This document shows positions 50,111 to 58,266 of a DNA stretch of 64,000 nucleotides, one piece after another. The first letter of the stretch is position 1. Each line of letters opens with the position of its first letter. The DNA is taken from positions 1 through 64,000 of the forward strand of contig SCSM01000006.1 of assembly GCA_004322215.1 (NCBI GenBank). Direction: 5' to 3'. Source of the stretch: Bacteroidota bacterium. GTDB lineage: Bacteria > Bacteroidota > Ignavibacteria > Kapaibacteriales > UBA2268. The translations under genes and the position numbers were made by a program. The notes below the pieces were generated by a model. That model was not told where the DNA came from and ran no database searches. It saw only the letters and a list, made by a program, of their open reading frames with translations.

Positions 50111-50764
50111 ATGATACCATATATTACAACTGAGAACTTAGATTCAAAAACTACATCGTGGCTTAAAACAATCGAGCCGTTCAATCAGCACCGGCTTAAG
50201 CTCTCAAAAGATAAATCCGCCCTTATGGTGATAGATATGCAGAAGTTTTTCCTCGATTCGACTTCTCCAACGTTCACCTGTGGCGGTATTCCGATTATCC
50301 CTAATATAAAAAATCTAATCAATGAATTTCGTAAATCAGAAAGACCAGTTATATATACTAAGCATGTTCATAATCCATCCCTGAATGACGCAGGAATCAT
50401 GGAATGGTGGTGGGAAGGTATGTGCATCGAAGGTTCACCGGAAAGTGAAGTTCATGATGAGATTACTCCGATTGCCGGTGAAAAAGTGATTCTCAAACAC
50501 AGGTATTCTGCATTTTATAATACTGATTTAGAGACTGTTTTGAGAGTATTAAAAATTGAAGATTTGGTAATTACCGGAATAATGTCAAATATGTGCTGTG
50601 AATCAACAACGAGAGATGCATATTTCCGTGATTACAAAGTCCATTTTCTTGCGGATGCAACCGGAACAGTAACAGAAGAAATGCATCTTGCCACTTTGCT
50701 GAATCTCGGTTTCGGTTTTGCAAATATTACAACGACAGAAAATATTTTGAAACAGATGAAGTAA
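50111..50764 (+). CDS. Isochorismatase-family cysteine hydrolase
   Basis: I start at ATG 50111 (AAGGA site 9 bases upstream) rather than at TTG 50039; the longer version would add a cysteine- and lysine-rich tail that does not look like the family. The 217-residue product has the catalytic triad: Asp in ALMVIDMQKFF, Lys in VILKHRYSAFYNTDL, and Cys in TGIMSNMCCESTTRDAY. Family members hydrolyse isochorismate, nicotinamide or other amides; the substrate is not determined. Confidence 0.9.
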   Translation: MIPYITTENLDSKTTSWLKTIEPFNQHRLKLSKDKSALMVIDMQKFFLDSTSPTFTCGGIPIIPNIKNLINEFRKSERPVIYTKHVHNPSLNDAGIMEWWWEGMCIEGSPESEVHDEITPIAGEKVILKHRYSAFYNTDLETVLRVLKIEDLVITGIMSNMCCESTTRDAYFRDYKVHFLADATGTVTEEMHLATLLNLGFGFANITTTENILKQMK

Positions 50765-51106
50765 TTATTTTATTCCGAGCCAGAATAATAACGATTTTTC
50801 GAGTTGGATTATATCCTGTTTATCCAACTTACCTACCTGTTGAATAACTAAAGTATCTTCAACAGTAAAAATTCCTCTTTTTACTGTTGAAGGTACATTT
50901 AATCCCGTTTCTTTCTATTTGCTCAAAATAAACTCTCCAGGTAAAAGATTGTGAATATTACTTGTTAATAGAACAATAATTATGTCGTTTGAAGGATGTT
51001 CACTACTTATGATTATAGCAGGTCTGACTTTAAAAGCAGTTAAACTTGTAAATGGATATTTATTCAGGATTATTTCATTTTTCAAGAAGTTGCTCATATA
51101 TATCAT
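50765..51106 (-). pseudogene. MazF/PemK-like toxin gene interrupted by an in-frame TAG
   Basis: The frame runs from ATG 51106 for 63 codons ('IILNKYPFTSLTAFKVRPAI', 'VLLTSNIHNLLPGEFILSK') to a TAG at 50915-50917. It then stays in frame for another 49 codons ('KETGLNVPSTVKRGIFTVED', 'IQQVGKLDKQDIIQLEKSLL') to TAA at 50765. The joined 113-codon frame has the size and order of PemK/MazF endoribonucleases; relatives often have Trp where the TAG falls (…DW..AGL). One nonsense change has therefore probably inactivated the toxin, while the antitoxin just upstream (51075-51278) is intact. The antitoxin ends inside the toxin start (32-nt overlap). Confidence 0.75.
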
Positions 51107-51278
51107 CGTTATCGTTATTCCAGATTTTATCCAGCATTTCTTCAGAAGCTTTTATTAAATATTCTACTCTTGGTTCTTCAATTATGGTAACAAGCACCTT
51201 AGAACCATCCAGAATATTGGCGTCCTCCGGTAATTTCAATTTACCGCTCTCATATACTGCCTGATGTGATATTAACAT
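51075..51278 (-). CDS. Antitoxin of MazF/PemK-type module (AF2212/AbrB-like)
   Basis: This 67-residue protein has an N-terminal swapped-hairpin-like DNA-binding part ('QAVYESGKLKLPEDANILDG', 'VLVTI') and an acidic C-terminal helix with 'EEMLDKIWNNDNDDIYEQLL', typical of antitoxins that wrap MazF-like toxins. AAAGGAGG precedes the ATG. It overlaps the toxin frame by 32 nt. The intact antitoxin with a broken toxin suggests a decaying module. Confidence 0.72.
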   Translation of the reverse strand: MLISHQAVYESGKLKLPEDANILDGSKVLVTIIEEPRVEYLIKASEEMLDKIWNNDNDDIYEQLLEK

Positions 51279-51388
51279 ATTATCCTCCTTTTATTTGTAT
51301 TTAACGTTAATTTTAAGAATATATTGAAACAAAATTTATTTTCTTATTAATTTACAAATTAGTAAAATGATAACTTTCTAAATATATT

Positions 51389-51844
51389 ATGAGAAAAATA
51401 TTACTTGGTTTTATTTGTATCTGTCTGCTCTATATTGGAGGAGGCGGAATTTATGGCGGCTTGTCATTTATTACTGACCCTACGGGAAAAAGTATGGGTA
51501 TGTCTCCTGAATTAATCAAAAATATTATTGTTCCGAATTACTTTATCCCTGGTATAATGTTGTTAATATTATTTGGAATTATTCCAATCATTACAACTAC
51601 AGGATTGATATTAAAACATGGATTGCCTTTTATCACACCCCATGATAATAAACCGAAACATAACTGGGTTTGGCATTCGGCTTATCTACTGAGTATGGCA
51701 CTTGTATTATGGATATTATTTCAACTCCTGCTGATTGGATATGGTCATCAGCTCCAGGTGATGCTCCTCGGTGTTGGTGTCATTATGTTTATTATTCTCA
51801 GAAATTCTGAAGTGAAAGAATATTTCGGTGAAATAAATACATAG
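51389..51844 (+). CDS. Hypothetical four-helix membrane protein
   Basis: This 151-residue protein has about four membrane helices (residues ~5-27, 52-75, 95-118, 120-137) with a glycine-rich start (IGGGGIYGGL) and 'MGMSPELIKN' between the first two. It ends in an acidic tail. I do not recognise the family. It lies 7 nt before the AlkD-like gene, so they are probably co-transcribed. Confidence 0.7.
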   Translation: MRKILLGFICICLLYIGGGGIYGGLSFITDPTGKSMGMSPELIKNIIVPNYFIPGIMLLILFGIIPIITTTGLILKHGLPFITPHDNKPKHNWVWHSAYLLSMALVLWILFQLLLIGYGHQLQVMLLGVGVIMFIILRNSEVKEYFGEINT

Positions 51845-51851
51845 GTGAATA

Positions 51852-52571
51852 ATGGAACTTAACAAGATAGTAAAAGAAATAAGAGATTTTCTTAAAAAAA
51901 ATGCAAATGAAGCAATTGTTAAAAAATACTCTCGTTACTTTAAGGATGGATACGACGGCTATGGCATTGAGCAAGAAATTTTTATTCAGAAAAAAGAAGA
52001 GTGGCTCAATAAATACAAAGAAAAATTAAGTATAGAGGAGTTTCTCGAGTTTGGTGGAATGTTATTCAGTTCCGGCAAGTATGAGGAAGGAGCTTTAGCA
52101 ATTCAGTTTCTTATGGGGCAAAAAGCTAATCTGGATAAAAATTCATTCAATGTAATTGGCGATTGGCTCGATAAATATGTTAAGAACTGGGCTCATACTG
52201 ATTACATCTGTAGTGAACTTACTCCATACTTCTTCGAGAAGAATATAGTAAAATTAGACGATATCAAGCCATGGCGGTTTTCACAATCTCAATGGAAACG
52301 CAGAGCAGTTCCTGTAACTTTAATCAAGCTGATGAAGCGAGATAAATCGCCTGTTCAATATCTAAATCTTATTGACCCGATGATGATGGACAAAAACAGA
52401 CCTGTACATCAGGGTTTAGGCTGGTTCTTACGTGAGACCTGGAAAAAATATCCTGAACCTGTAGAATCATTTCTTCTAAAATGGAAAAACACTGCACCAC
52501 GTTTGATATTTCAGTATGCAACTGAGAAAATGACTAAGCAAGATAAAGAGAGATATAGAAAAAGTAAATAA
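51852..52571 (+). CDS. DNA alkylation repair protein (AlkD-like)
   Basis: This 239-residue all-helical protein matches the HEAT-like DNA alkylation repair family, with 'KKYSRYFKDGYDGYGIEQEI', 'NWAHTDYICSELTPYFFEKN' and 'VHQGLGWFLRETWKKYPEPV'. The conserved W and D in the NWAHTD segment fit the AlkD lesion-binding face. It should remove bulky alkyl-purines without flipping the base. An AGGTG ribosome site overlaps the end of the membrane-protein gene. Confidence 0.85.
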   Translation: MELNKIVKEIRDFLKKNANEAIVKKYSRYFKDGYDGYGIEQEIFIQKKEEWLNKYKEKLSIEEFLEFGGMLFSSGKYEEGALAIQFLMGQKANLDKNSFNVIGDWLDKYVKNWAHTDYICSELTPYFFEKNIVKLDDIKPWRFSQSQWKRRAVPVTLIKLMKRDKSPVQYLNLIDPMMMDKNRPVHQGLGWFLRETWKKYPEPVESFLLKWKNTAPRLIFQYATEKMTKQDKERYRKSK

Positions 52572-52604
52572 TGAAAACCTTATTGAAAAATATTAATTGC
52601 AAAT

Positions 52605-52877
52605 ATGTTTTCATTTAGGGAAATCAAATATTTATCAAATTTAATCGTATTGAAATCTGTTTTTATTATTAATAATAATTACTGTGTTTCCAATCAGGGT
52701 ATTTTTATTGCTTGGAATGAACCGGGATTTTTCGATAAAGTATATATTAATACAGAGACAAATGCAATATCATGGAGTGAGGATATTGAACTATGTCCTG
52801 ATAGTTTATATCTAAAACTAAAAAATTTATCTTTTGAAGAGTGGGAAAAATCTGAGTTAGTAAATGCCTCAAATTAG
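52605..52877 (+). CDS. DUF2442-like small protein, N-terminus uncertain
   Basis: Residues ~33-80 of this 90-residue frame ('IFIAWNEPGFFDKVYINTET', 'ISWSEDIELCPDSLYLK') match the C-terminal half of DUF2442 proteins. The first ~30 residues fit poorly, so the 5' part may be frame-shifted or the start wrong. Such proteins often sit beside DUF4160 partners in toxin-antitoxin-like pairs; no partner is here. Confidence 0.55.
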   Translation: MFSFREIKYLSNLIVLKSVFIINNNYCVSNQGIFIAWNEPGFFDKVYINTETNAISWSEDIELCPDSLYLKLKNLSFEEWEKSELVNASN

Positions 52878-52992
52878 CAGATTCTTTGGAATTATTGTGT
52901 TTAAGATTTTCTTCAAATGTAAATTTTACAATTAATATAATTTAAATAAATATCAATTCTCTCACGTCAATCATTAATTTTTCAGGTATAAA

Positions 52993-53457
52993 ATGGAAGA
53001 AACCAAAAATATCGCGCTTGTTGCACATGACAATTGCAAGAAAGACCTTACAGAATGGGTGAATTGGAACTGGAGTTTGCTGCTGAACCACAATTTGATA
53101 TGTACAGGTACAACCGGAAAGTTAGTCGAAAAAGCTTTGTTAAAGAAAATAGGTAAAGAAAAGGTTTCAGAAATTAAGATTACAAAATTAAAATCAGGAC
53201 CTTTTGGTGGCGACCAGCAGCTTGGTGCAATGATTGTTGACGGAAAAGTTGATATACTTATATTCTTTTGGGACCCTATGCAGCCGCATCCTCACGATGT
53301 TGACGTGAAGGCACTTTTAAGAATCTCTGTTTTATATAATATTCCAACAGCATGCAACAGGTCAACTGCCGATTTCCTAATTTCTTCACAATTGATGAGT
53401 GAAAATTACGAGTCAGTGCAAAGAGATTTCTCTGCTTATCTAAACAGAAAAGTATAA
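52993..53457 (+). CDS. mgsA: Methylglyoxal synthase
   Basis: This 154-residue protein has the family landmarks 'IALVAHDNCKKDLTEWV', 'LICTGTTGKLVEKAL', 'LKSGPFGGDQQLGAMI' (with the catalytic Asp in GGDQQ) and 'WDPMQPHPHDVDVKALLRI'. It converts dihydroxyacetone phosphate to methylglyoxal, relieving phosphate starvation in the lower glycolytic pool. No glyoxalase is nearby. Confidence 0.95.
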   Translation: MEETKNIALVAHDNCKKDLTEWVNWNWSLLLNHNLICTGTTGKLVEKALLKKIGKEKVSEIKITKLKSGPFGGDQQLGAMIVDGKVDILIFFWDPMQPHPHDVDVKALLRISVLYNIPTACNRSTADFLISSQLMSENYESVQRDFSAYLNRKV

Positions 53458-53559
53458 TTATTTTTAATTAGGGTTTCTTTGTTAAATCTTGTTTGCTGAT
53501 TTGATTATAATTATTGTATATTAGAAAGTAAGGATATTATTTTTTTGAGATAAAGACTG

Positions 53560-53739
53560 TTATTTAAAAAAAATAATCGAAGTAATATTACCATCATCAA
53601 AATGACAATTTACTGCATCTTTTATATTTTCCTTAAGTTCTTCTATACTGTTACTTTCAGTATAAATGCTATGTCCTAATGCTTTAGTAGTAAAACCACC
53701 TTCGGGAGCTTCTTCAATTAAAAAAATTATTTCACTCAT
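53560..53739 (-). CDS. Orphan HicB-like antitoxin family protein (59 aa)
   Basis: This short frame begins MSEIIFLIEEAPEGGFTTKA, then LGHSIYTESNSIEELKENIK and DAVNCHFDD, the usual layout of the small HicB/UPF0150-like domain (often misnamed as a dehydrogenase subunit). No HicA-type toxin is found on either side, so it stands alone. Too short for many gene finders. Confidence 0.72.
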   Translation of the reverse strand: MSEIIFLIEEAPEGGFTTKALGHSIYTESNSIEELKENIKDAVNCHFDDGNITSIIFFK

Positions 53740-53849
53740 ATCTAAATTTTTATTTGTTATTGATGATTTAAACTAAATACTTAAAAGAAAATTATCAAAA
53801 AAGTATATAATAAATAATAATTTATGAATTTTACTACGAAATTAACATT

Positions 53850-54890
53850 TTAGTTTATTACAATTCCTCTCCCATGCTTTGGTACAATGAATTCCTGTGG
53901 ATTTAGTAATTCCTTTTCCCGTAAAATTTTTAATTGCCTTGGTGCATCAAGCATATTGTCACTACCTTGTGAAAAAGTTCCCCAGTGCATAGCAATTGAT
54001 GTTTTGGATTTTAAAATTTTATGAGCTTTGATTGCCTCGTCGGGAGATATATGAACATCTCCGAAAAACCATCTCGGTTCAACTGGTCCGATTGGTAATA
54101 ATGCTAAGCGTATTGGACCGAAATGTTCAAATATTTGTTTGAAGTGATTTCCAAATCCCGTATCACCGGCAAAGTAAACGGGTCCCAAAGCTGTTTGCAG
54201 GACATACCCACCCCATAATGATTTGTCCCAATCATTTAATCCCCGCATTGAAAAATGTTTTGATGGGACAAAAGTAATTTTATATTTATTCTTGAATTGA
54301 TATTCTCCCCACCAGTCAAGCTCGATTGCATTGTTCAATCCCTCATCATACATTAATTCTTTATTACCGAGAGGCACAAAGAAAAGAGGATTAAATTTTT
54401 CTTTTAATCTTTTCAATGTCGAAATATCCATGTGGTCGTAGTGATTATGACTAACAAGAACAATATCAATCTGCGGAAGTTCTTCAAATTTTATACCGGG
54501 TGGACGGTGTCTTTCCATACCTATTAGAGGAACAGGGCTTGCGACTTCAGAAAATATCGGGTCAGTTAAAATATTCATACTGTCAACCTGAATTAAAAAG
54601 GTAGCATGATTGATAAAAGTAACTACAATGGAATCACCGGCTATCCTCTCAGCAGGTTTGGGACCGGGTTTCTCGTTCCACCATTCATCCCAATCGCCTT
54701 TAGAGCTAAAAAAGAGAAATTTAAATAAGTCCCATGTAGAATGAGAATGAGATGAATCTTTATTATAAAATTCTTTCCCGTTAAAGTGGTCTGAAACCGG
54801 TCCTTTGTAATATGAACCGTCAAAGGTGCTGCAACTATATAAAATTAATAATTGAAAATTTATTAAAAGTATTAATATTATTTTTTTCAT
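53850..54890 (-). CDS. MBL-fold metallohydrolase lipoprotein (UlaG/NAPE-PLD-like)
   Basis: I start at ATG 54890 (MKKIILILLINFQLLILYSC), which gives a lipoprotein signal with the lipobox LILYSC; the longer frame to 54998 only reads the end of pgeF. The 346-residue product has the metal-binding HNHYDH in IVLVSHNHYDHMD, 'VYFAGDTGFGNHF', 'LLPIGP', 'MHWGTF' and a C-terminal 'VPKHGRG'. It matches the branch of MBL hydrolases that includes N-acyl-phosphatidylethanolamine phospholipases. It probably acts on a lipid- or sugar-phosphate in the periplasm. Confidence 0.87.
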   Translation of the reverse strand: MKKIILILLINFQLLILYSCSTFDGSYYKGPVSDHFNGKEFYNKDSSHSHSTWDLFKFLFFSSKGDWDEWWNEKPGPKPAERIAGDSIVVTFINHATFLIQVDSMNILTDPIFSEVASPVPLIGMERHRPPGIKFEELPQIDIVLVSHNHYDHMDISTLKRLKEKFNPLFFVPLGNKELMYDEGLNNAIELDWWGEYQFKNKYKITFVPSKHFSMRGLNDWDKSLWGGYVLQTALGPVYFAGDTGFGNHFKQIFEHFGPIRLALLPIGPVEPRWFFGDVHISPDEAIKAHKILKSKTSIAMHWGTFSQGSDNMLDAPRQLKILREKELLNPQEFIVPKHGRGIVIN

Positions 54891-54910
54891 AAATTCATGA
54901 ATATAAAAAA

Positions 54911-55717
54911 CTATATCATCCCAATAAAAGTTCCCATTCTGCCGGACAGGTTTTTGTCCCTGCGATATGAGTGATATTCTATATCTTTTATTGTACATAT
55001 TTCAGATATTTCAATATACTCTTCTTTGACTCCTGCAGATATTAACTGATTTTTAATTTGTAATTTATTATCAAACAAATACTTTTTTTTCCCCTTTATT
55101 AAAGGTGGACTAAGGGGTATAATAGCCACCTTTTTCAAAGGGGGATTCAGGTGGTTCCCTTCATTATCTATAAAATATTTCGCAACATCATATCCCACTT
55201 CATACTTTTCTCCTGATGCAGAAGGGCTTATCCATACCTGCATATCCTTTGGGTTAGAGCCATGCTTTTTCATAAGCTCTATCCCCTTTCCTGCAATGTC
55301 CAAGCTTGTACCTTTCCAACCTGAATGAATTGCGGCAACTGCCTCCTTTTTCTGGTCATATATTAGTATTCCTGCACAATCAGCAAGTGAAACACAAAGT
55401 ACAATTCCTTTTTCAAAGCAAATCATTCCATCTCTCACTTCCCTTTCCTGTTCTAGTCCTTCAATCGAGTTAGAATCTACAATTTCAATCTTGTCACCAT
55501 GAACTTGTTTTTGGAAGATTACTTTTTTTATCGAGGGATATTTTTTTTTCAGATATTCTGCTAAATACTTTCTGCCATTGTTCGCTTCTTTTACATAGAA
55601 ATCACCAGCGGGAGATATAGAGAATCCATTTGGTGGAAATTCGTTTATGTTTCTTTTTGTAATACCTGATATAATTTTAGATTTATCGAATATTACTGGC
55701 TCATTTATTTCAATCAT
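54911..55717 (-). CDS. pgeF: Purine nucleoside phosphorylase / PgeF family (LACC1/YfiH)
   Basis: This 268-residue protein has the zinc-site residues of the family in QVHGDKIEIVD, 'VSLADCAGILIYD' and 'AAIHSGWKGTSLDIAGKG'. Such enzymes were once called multicopper polyphenol oxidases and are now known to phosphorolyse purine nucleosides; some edit cytoplasmic peptidoglycan precursors. In the middle, the run 'HLNPPLKKVAIIPLSPPLIK' is encoded by two palindromic repeats (55091-55153) inserted without breaking the frame. It follows comEC with only a few bases between. Confidence 0.9.
   Translation of the reverse strand: MIEINEPVIFDKSKIISGITKRNINEFPPNGFSISPAGDFYVKEANNGRKYLAEYLKKKYPSIKKVIFQKQVHGDKIEIVDSNSIEGLEQEREVRDGMICFEKGIVLCVSLADCAGILIYDQKKEAVAAIHSGWKGTSLDIAGKGIELMKKHGSNPKDMQVWISPSASGEKYEVGYDVAKYFIDNEGNHLNPPLKKVAIIPLSPPLIKGKKKYLFDNKLQIKNQLISAGVKEEYIEISEICTIKDIEYHSYRRDKNLSGRMGTFIGMI
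55091..55153 (-). repeat. Two PPFxKG-type palindromic repeats (copies C and D) inside pgeF
   Basis: On the plus strand CCCCTTTATT-AAAGGTGGACTAAGGGG (55091-55117) and CCACCTTTTTCAAAGGGGGATTCAGGTGG (55125-55153) are two neighbouring units of the family also seen at 33511 and 49567. In pgeF they encode NPPLKK and PPLIKG-like peptides in a loop before the conserved C-terminal segment. Confidence 0.72.
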
Positions 55718-55722
55718 ACTTT

Positions 55723-57612
55723 CTAATCCTTGTCTAATTCAATAATCTGAGGTAAATGTACTTTCAGATTAAGTTTTTTCTCAATTTGATTTTGAACACC
55801 CAGGGATAGAGGAAAATGTATGATTTTTCTTTTATATTTAATATGGTCGGATATATTGATTCCCACGTTCCCTGTATAACCAATCACAAGAGAATCGGGA
55901 TTTTCTAATATAAGTTTTTCCATTGAATAGTCCCTTGCCGGATATTGTGAAGGTTTTCGGTCTGATAGTAGAACAAATGTTTTATATTCATTTAAGGGGA
56001 CAATAGCCGCGATATAATTTTCTCTCGGATAAATCTTTATTTCTCTTTTGTTAGTAGTCCCATTATATAGTGTCAGAGCTATAAAACATGCAAATACACT
56101 AACCCCAAACCTTAACAATAATTGTCTCCTTGAATAGGATAATAAAATATATAATAATCCTAAAGAAATCAAAATTGAAAACAGGATTGTAATGTTTCCT
56201 TCAAGCGAGGACAGAGGAATTTTCAATAATAATTTATTAAGCCAAACTGAAATATCAATTAGGAAATCTGTTGAAGCGGCATAAGCAAAACCAAGCCAGG
56301 TGCTAATGTATGATAATCCCACTGCCATAAGTGCAAATATCATGGCAATACTATAAAGTGGAATGATGAATATGTTTGCAATTGGTGATATTATTGAAAA
56401 AACTTTAAAATAATAAGCAACAATCGGTGAAACAATTAATGAAGCTGAAAAAGTAATAGCAATAGATGATAAAATGTAATTTGATACATTATTATCAAGT
56501 TTGATAAGATTAAATAAAGCATTCCTGAATGGATTATACAGAAATGCTATACCGAGCATTGCAGCGGCAGACATCTGGAATCCCATAGAATAAATCATTC
56601 CCGGGTCAAGGATAATTACGAGAATAATTGAAAGAGAAATGACATTTATAGCACTCACTCTCCTTTGAGATGTATTAATTAAAAGAGCTATAACTGCCAT
56701 TATTCCCGCCCTGATAGCAGGCGGCTGCATACCAGTCATTATTACAAATGCAGCAACAAGAACTGTGAATATTAAAAGTTTTACCCATTTCAACCTTATA
56801 AAACCAAGAAGAATGAACAAAACAGCGGCTATCACTCCTACATGCAGTCCGCTGACTGAGAGAACATGCGTAGTTCCTGTCAACGAAAATTCTCTTCTTA
56901 AAGTTTGTGGTACTCTTGTCTGGTCGCCTGTCAGAAGTGCAAGTATTATTCCAAAATTTTGTTTACTGAAAAGGTAATCAATTTTCTTTTCAATTTCTGT
57001 AACTACAATTTCTCGGTAATAATTTAAATCTTTATTTCTCCGAATAATTGAAACCTTTTTTGCAGTAGCATCTGCAATCCACTGAACATCAATAGATGCG
57101 GTATATTGTTGCTCATTCATATCAGTCGGGAGTACTCCTTTTTTAGGAAGCCGGATTTTAACAGGACAGGCAAGAACCGTTCCTGCAAATAATTCAATAG
57201 GATTTTTATTTAATCCTTTAATATTCAAAATGACGCTCGCATTATTTATCGGAGGTAATGCTTTGTGGTCAACTATTCCTTTAACAATACAGCGATATGA
57301 ATAAGGAGTTCTTTTCAGAGTCTTCACAATTCTTCCTTCAAGCAATGAAGAAGAAGTTGGAATAATTTTGTTTGGAACTTTGAATGAAAGTTGATTCAAT
57401 TGTGCTGAAATGAAAAATCCAATCGTTAATCCAAGAAAAAGATATGCAAGAAATTTCTTTCTGAAAAGTAATGAAAAAATAGATAAAATCAAAGCTATTA
57501 CTATTATATATAATAATGTTACATCATTTATATTATAATTACTGCCAACAATAATACCTAATATTATTATAATTAATAATTTAAGTGCTGGATTATTTGA
57601 TATTAATTTCAC
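55723..57612 (-). CDS. comEC: ComEC/Rec2-type competence membrane protein
   Basis: This 629-residue protein has about ten membrane helices, the N-terminal OB-like region ('ILEGRIVKTLKRTPYSYRC...'), and the core 'LTGDQTRVPQTLRREFSLTG', 'HVLSVSGLHVGVIAAVLF' and 'PPAIRAGIMAVI' of the ComEC domain. It forms the channel for single-stranded DNA uptake. The usual C-terminal metallo-beta-lactamase domain is absent: the last ~130 residues are helical and lack its motifs. It is shorter than the B. subtilis protein for that reason. Confidence 0.9.
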   Translation of the reverse strand: MKLISNNPALKLLIIIILGIIVGSNYNINDVTLLYIIVIALILSIFSLLFRKKFLAYLFLGLTIGFFISAQLNQLSFKVPNKIIPTSSSLLEGRIVKTLKRTPYSYRCIVKGIVDHKALPPINNASVILNIKGLNKNPIELFAGTVLACPVKIRLPKKGVLPTDMNEQQYTASIDVQWIADATAKKVSIIRRNKDLNYYREIVVTEIEKKIDYLFSKQNFGIILALLTGDQTRVPQTLRREFSLTGTTHVLSVSGLHVGVIAAVLFILLGFIRLKWVKLLIFTVLVAAFVIMTGMQPPAIRAGIMAVIALLINTSQRRVSAINVISLSIILVIILDPGMIYSMGFQMSAAAMLGIAFLYNPFRNALFNLIKLDNNVSNYILSSIAITFSASLIVSPIVAYYFKVFSIISPIANIFIIPLYSIAMIFALMAVGLSYISTWLGFAYAASTDFLIDISVWLNKLLLKIPLSSLEGNITILFSILISLGLLYILLSYSRRQLLLRFGVSVFACFIALTLYNGTTNKREIKIYPRENYIAAIVPLNEYKTFVLLSDRKPSQYPARDYSMEKLILENPDSLVIGYTGNVGINISDHIKYKRKIIHFPLSLGVQNQIEKKLNLKVHLPQIIELDKD

Positions 57613-57766
57613 AAAAATAACTATGATAAAGAATTTAAAACATATTATAAGTCTAATTATTCAAATATATTAAAAATTGTTGAGATGAGATAATGGTACT
57701 TGATTTTACAGAAAAAAATTAATAATTTTTTTTTAACTGAATTTTATCATTTGATAGGTGAATAAA

Positions 57767-57922
57767 ATGGTACGATTAATTTTTTTAACTGTTTTATTTA
57801 TTATACTATTCTTTTTATTATCACATTATGTTTTGAATTGGATTAATAATACTATTATTGAGGACATCATATTGAGCATAGTGGTAGGAATAATATGGAT
57901 TATCAGTAAGAAAAAACTATAA
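57767..57922 (+). CDS. Candidate small two-helix membrane protein (51 aa)
   Basis: An ATG at 57767 with AGGTG upstream opens a 51-codon frame with two hydrophobic helices (LIFLTVLFIILFFLLSHYVL and IILSIVVGIIWII) separated by a short polar turn and a basic end (SKKKL). No family is recognised. It ends 77 nt before the GRAM-like gene. Confidence 0.45.
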   Translation: MVRLIFLTVLFIILFFLLSHYVLNWINNTIIEDIILSIVVGIIWIISKKKL

Positions 57923-57999
57923 CATCAAAACACTTTGATTTAAAATTAGATAATGTAGAAGGAATAATTAAAGAGGAGAGTGCTAATCATTTCTAGAAA

Positions 58000-58257
58000 A
58001 TGGAGGGTGTAGGCGGAAAATTGTTCTTGTTTAAAGATTCTCTCCTTTTCAAATCACACAAATATAACATTCAAAGGCACAGTCTTTCAATTCCAATTAG
58101 TGAAATAAAAAGCTATGATATTTACAAACTTTTCGGTGTGTTTCCACTTGGATTTAAGGTTAACACATTAAATTCAAAAGAAATTTTTATAGTTGATAAA
58201 CCAAAAGAATGGATTCATGCTTTGCAAGCCTCTACTAAACTAGGATTTTTGGTTTAA
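58000..58257 (+). CDS. GRAM-domain-like small protein, 5' end interrupted by TAG
   Basis: The 85-residue frame from ATG 58000 (MEGVGGKLFLFKDSLLFKSH..., then 'YNIQRHSLSIPISEIK') matches the GRAM/PH-like fold seen in small bacterial proteins. In the same frame just before it, 57961-57993 reads GIIKEESANHF, which is the usual continuation, followed by a TAG at 57994-57996 and then KMEGVGGK. A lysine is expected at the TAG. So the gene was probably longer and was cut by one nonsense change; translation may now restart at 58000. The longer frame has no ATG upstream (open back to 57910). Confidence 0.6.
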   Translation: MEGVGGKLFLFKDSLLFKSHKYNIQRHSLSIPISEIKSYDIYKLFGVFPLGFKVNTLNSKEIFIVDKPKEWIHALQASTKLGFLV

Positions 58258-58266
58258 TTTAATAAT

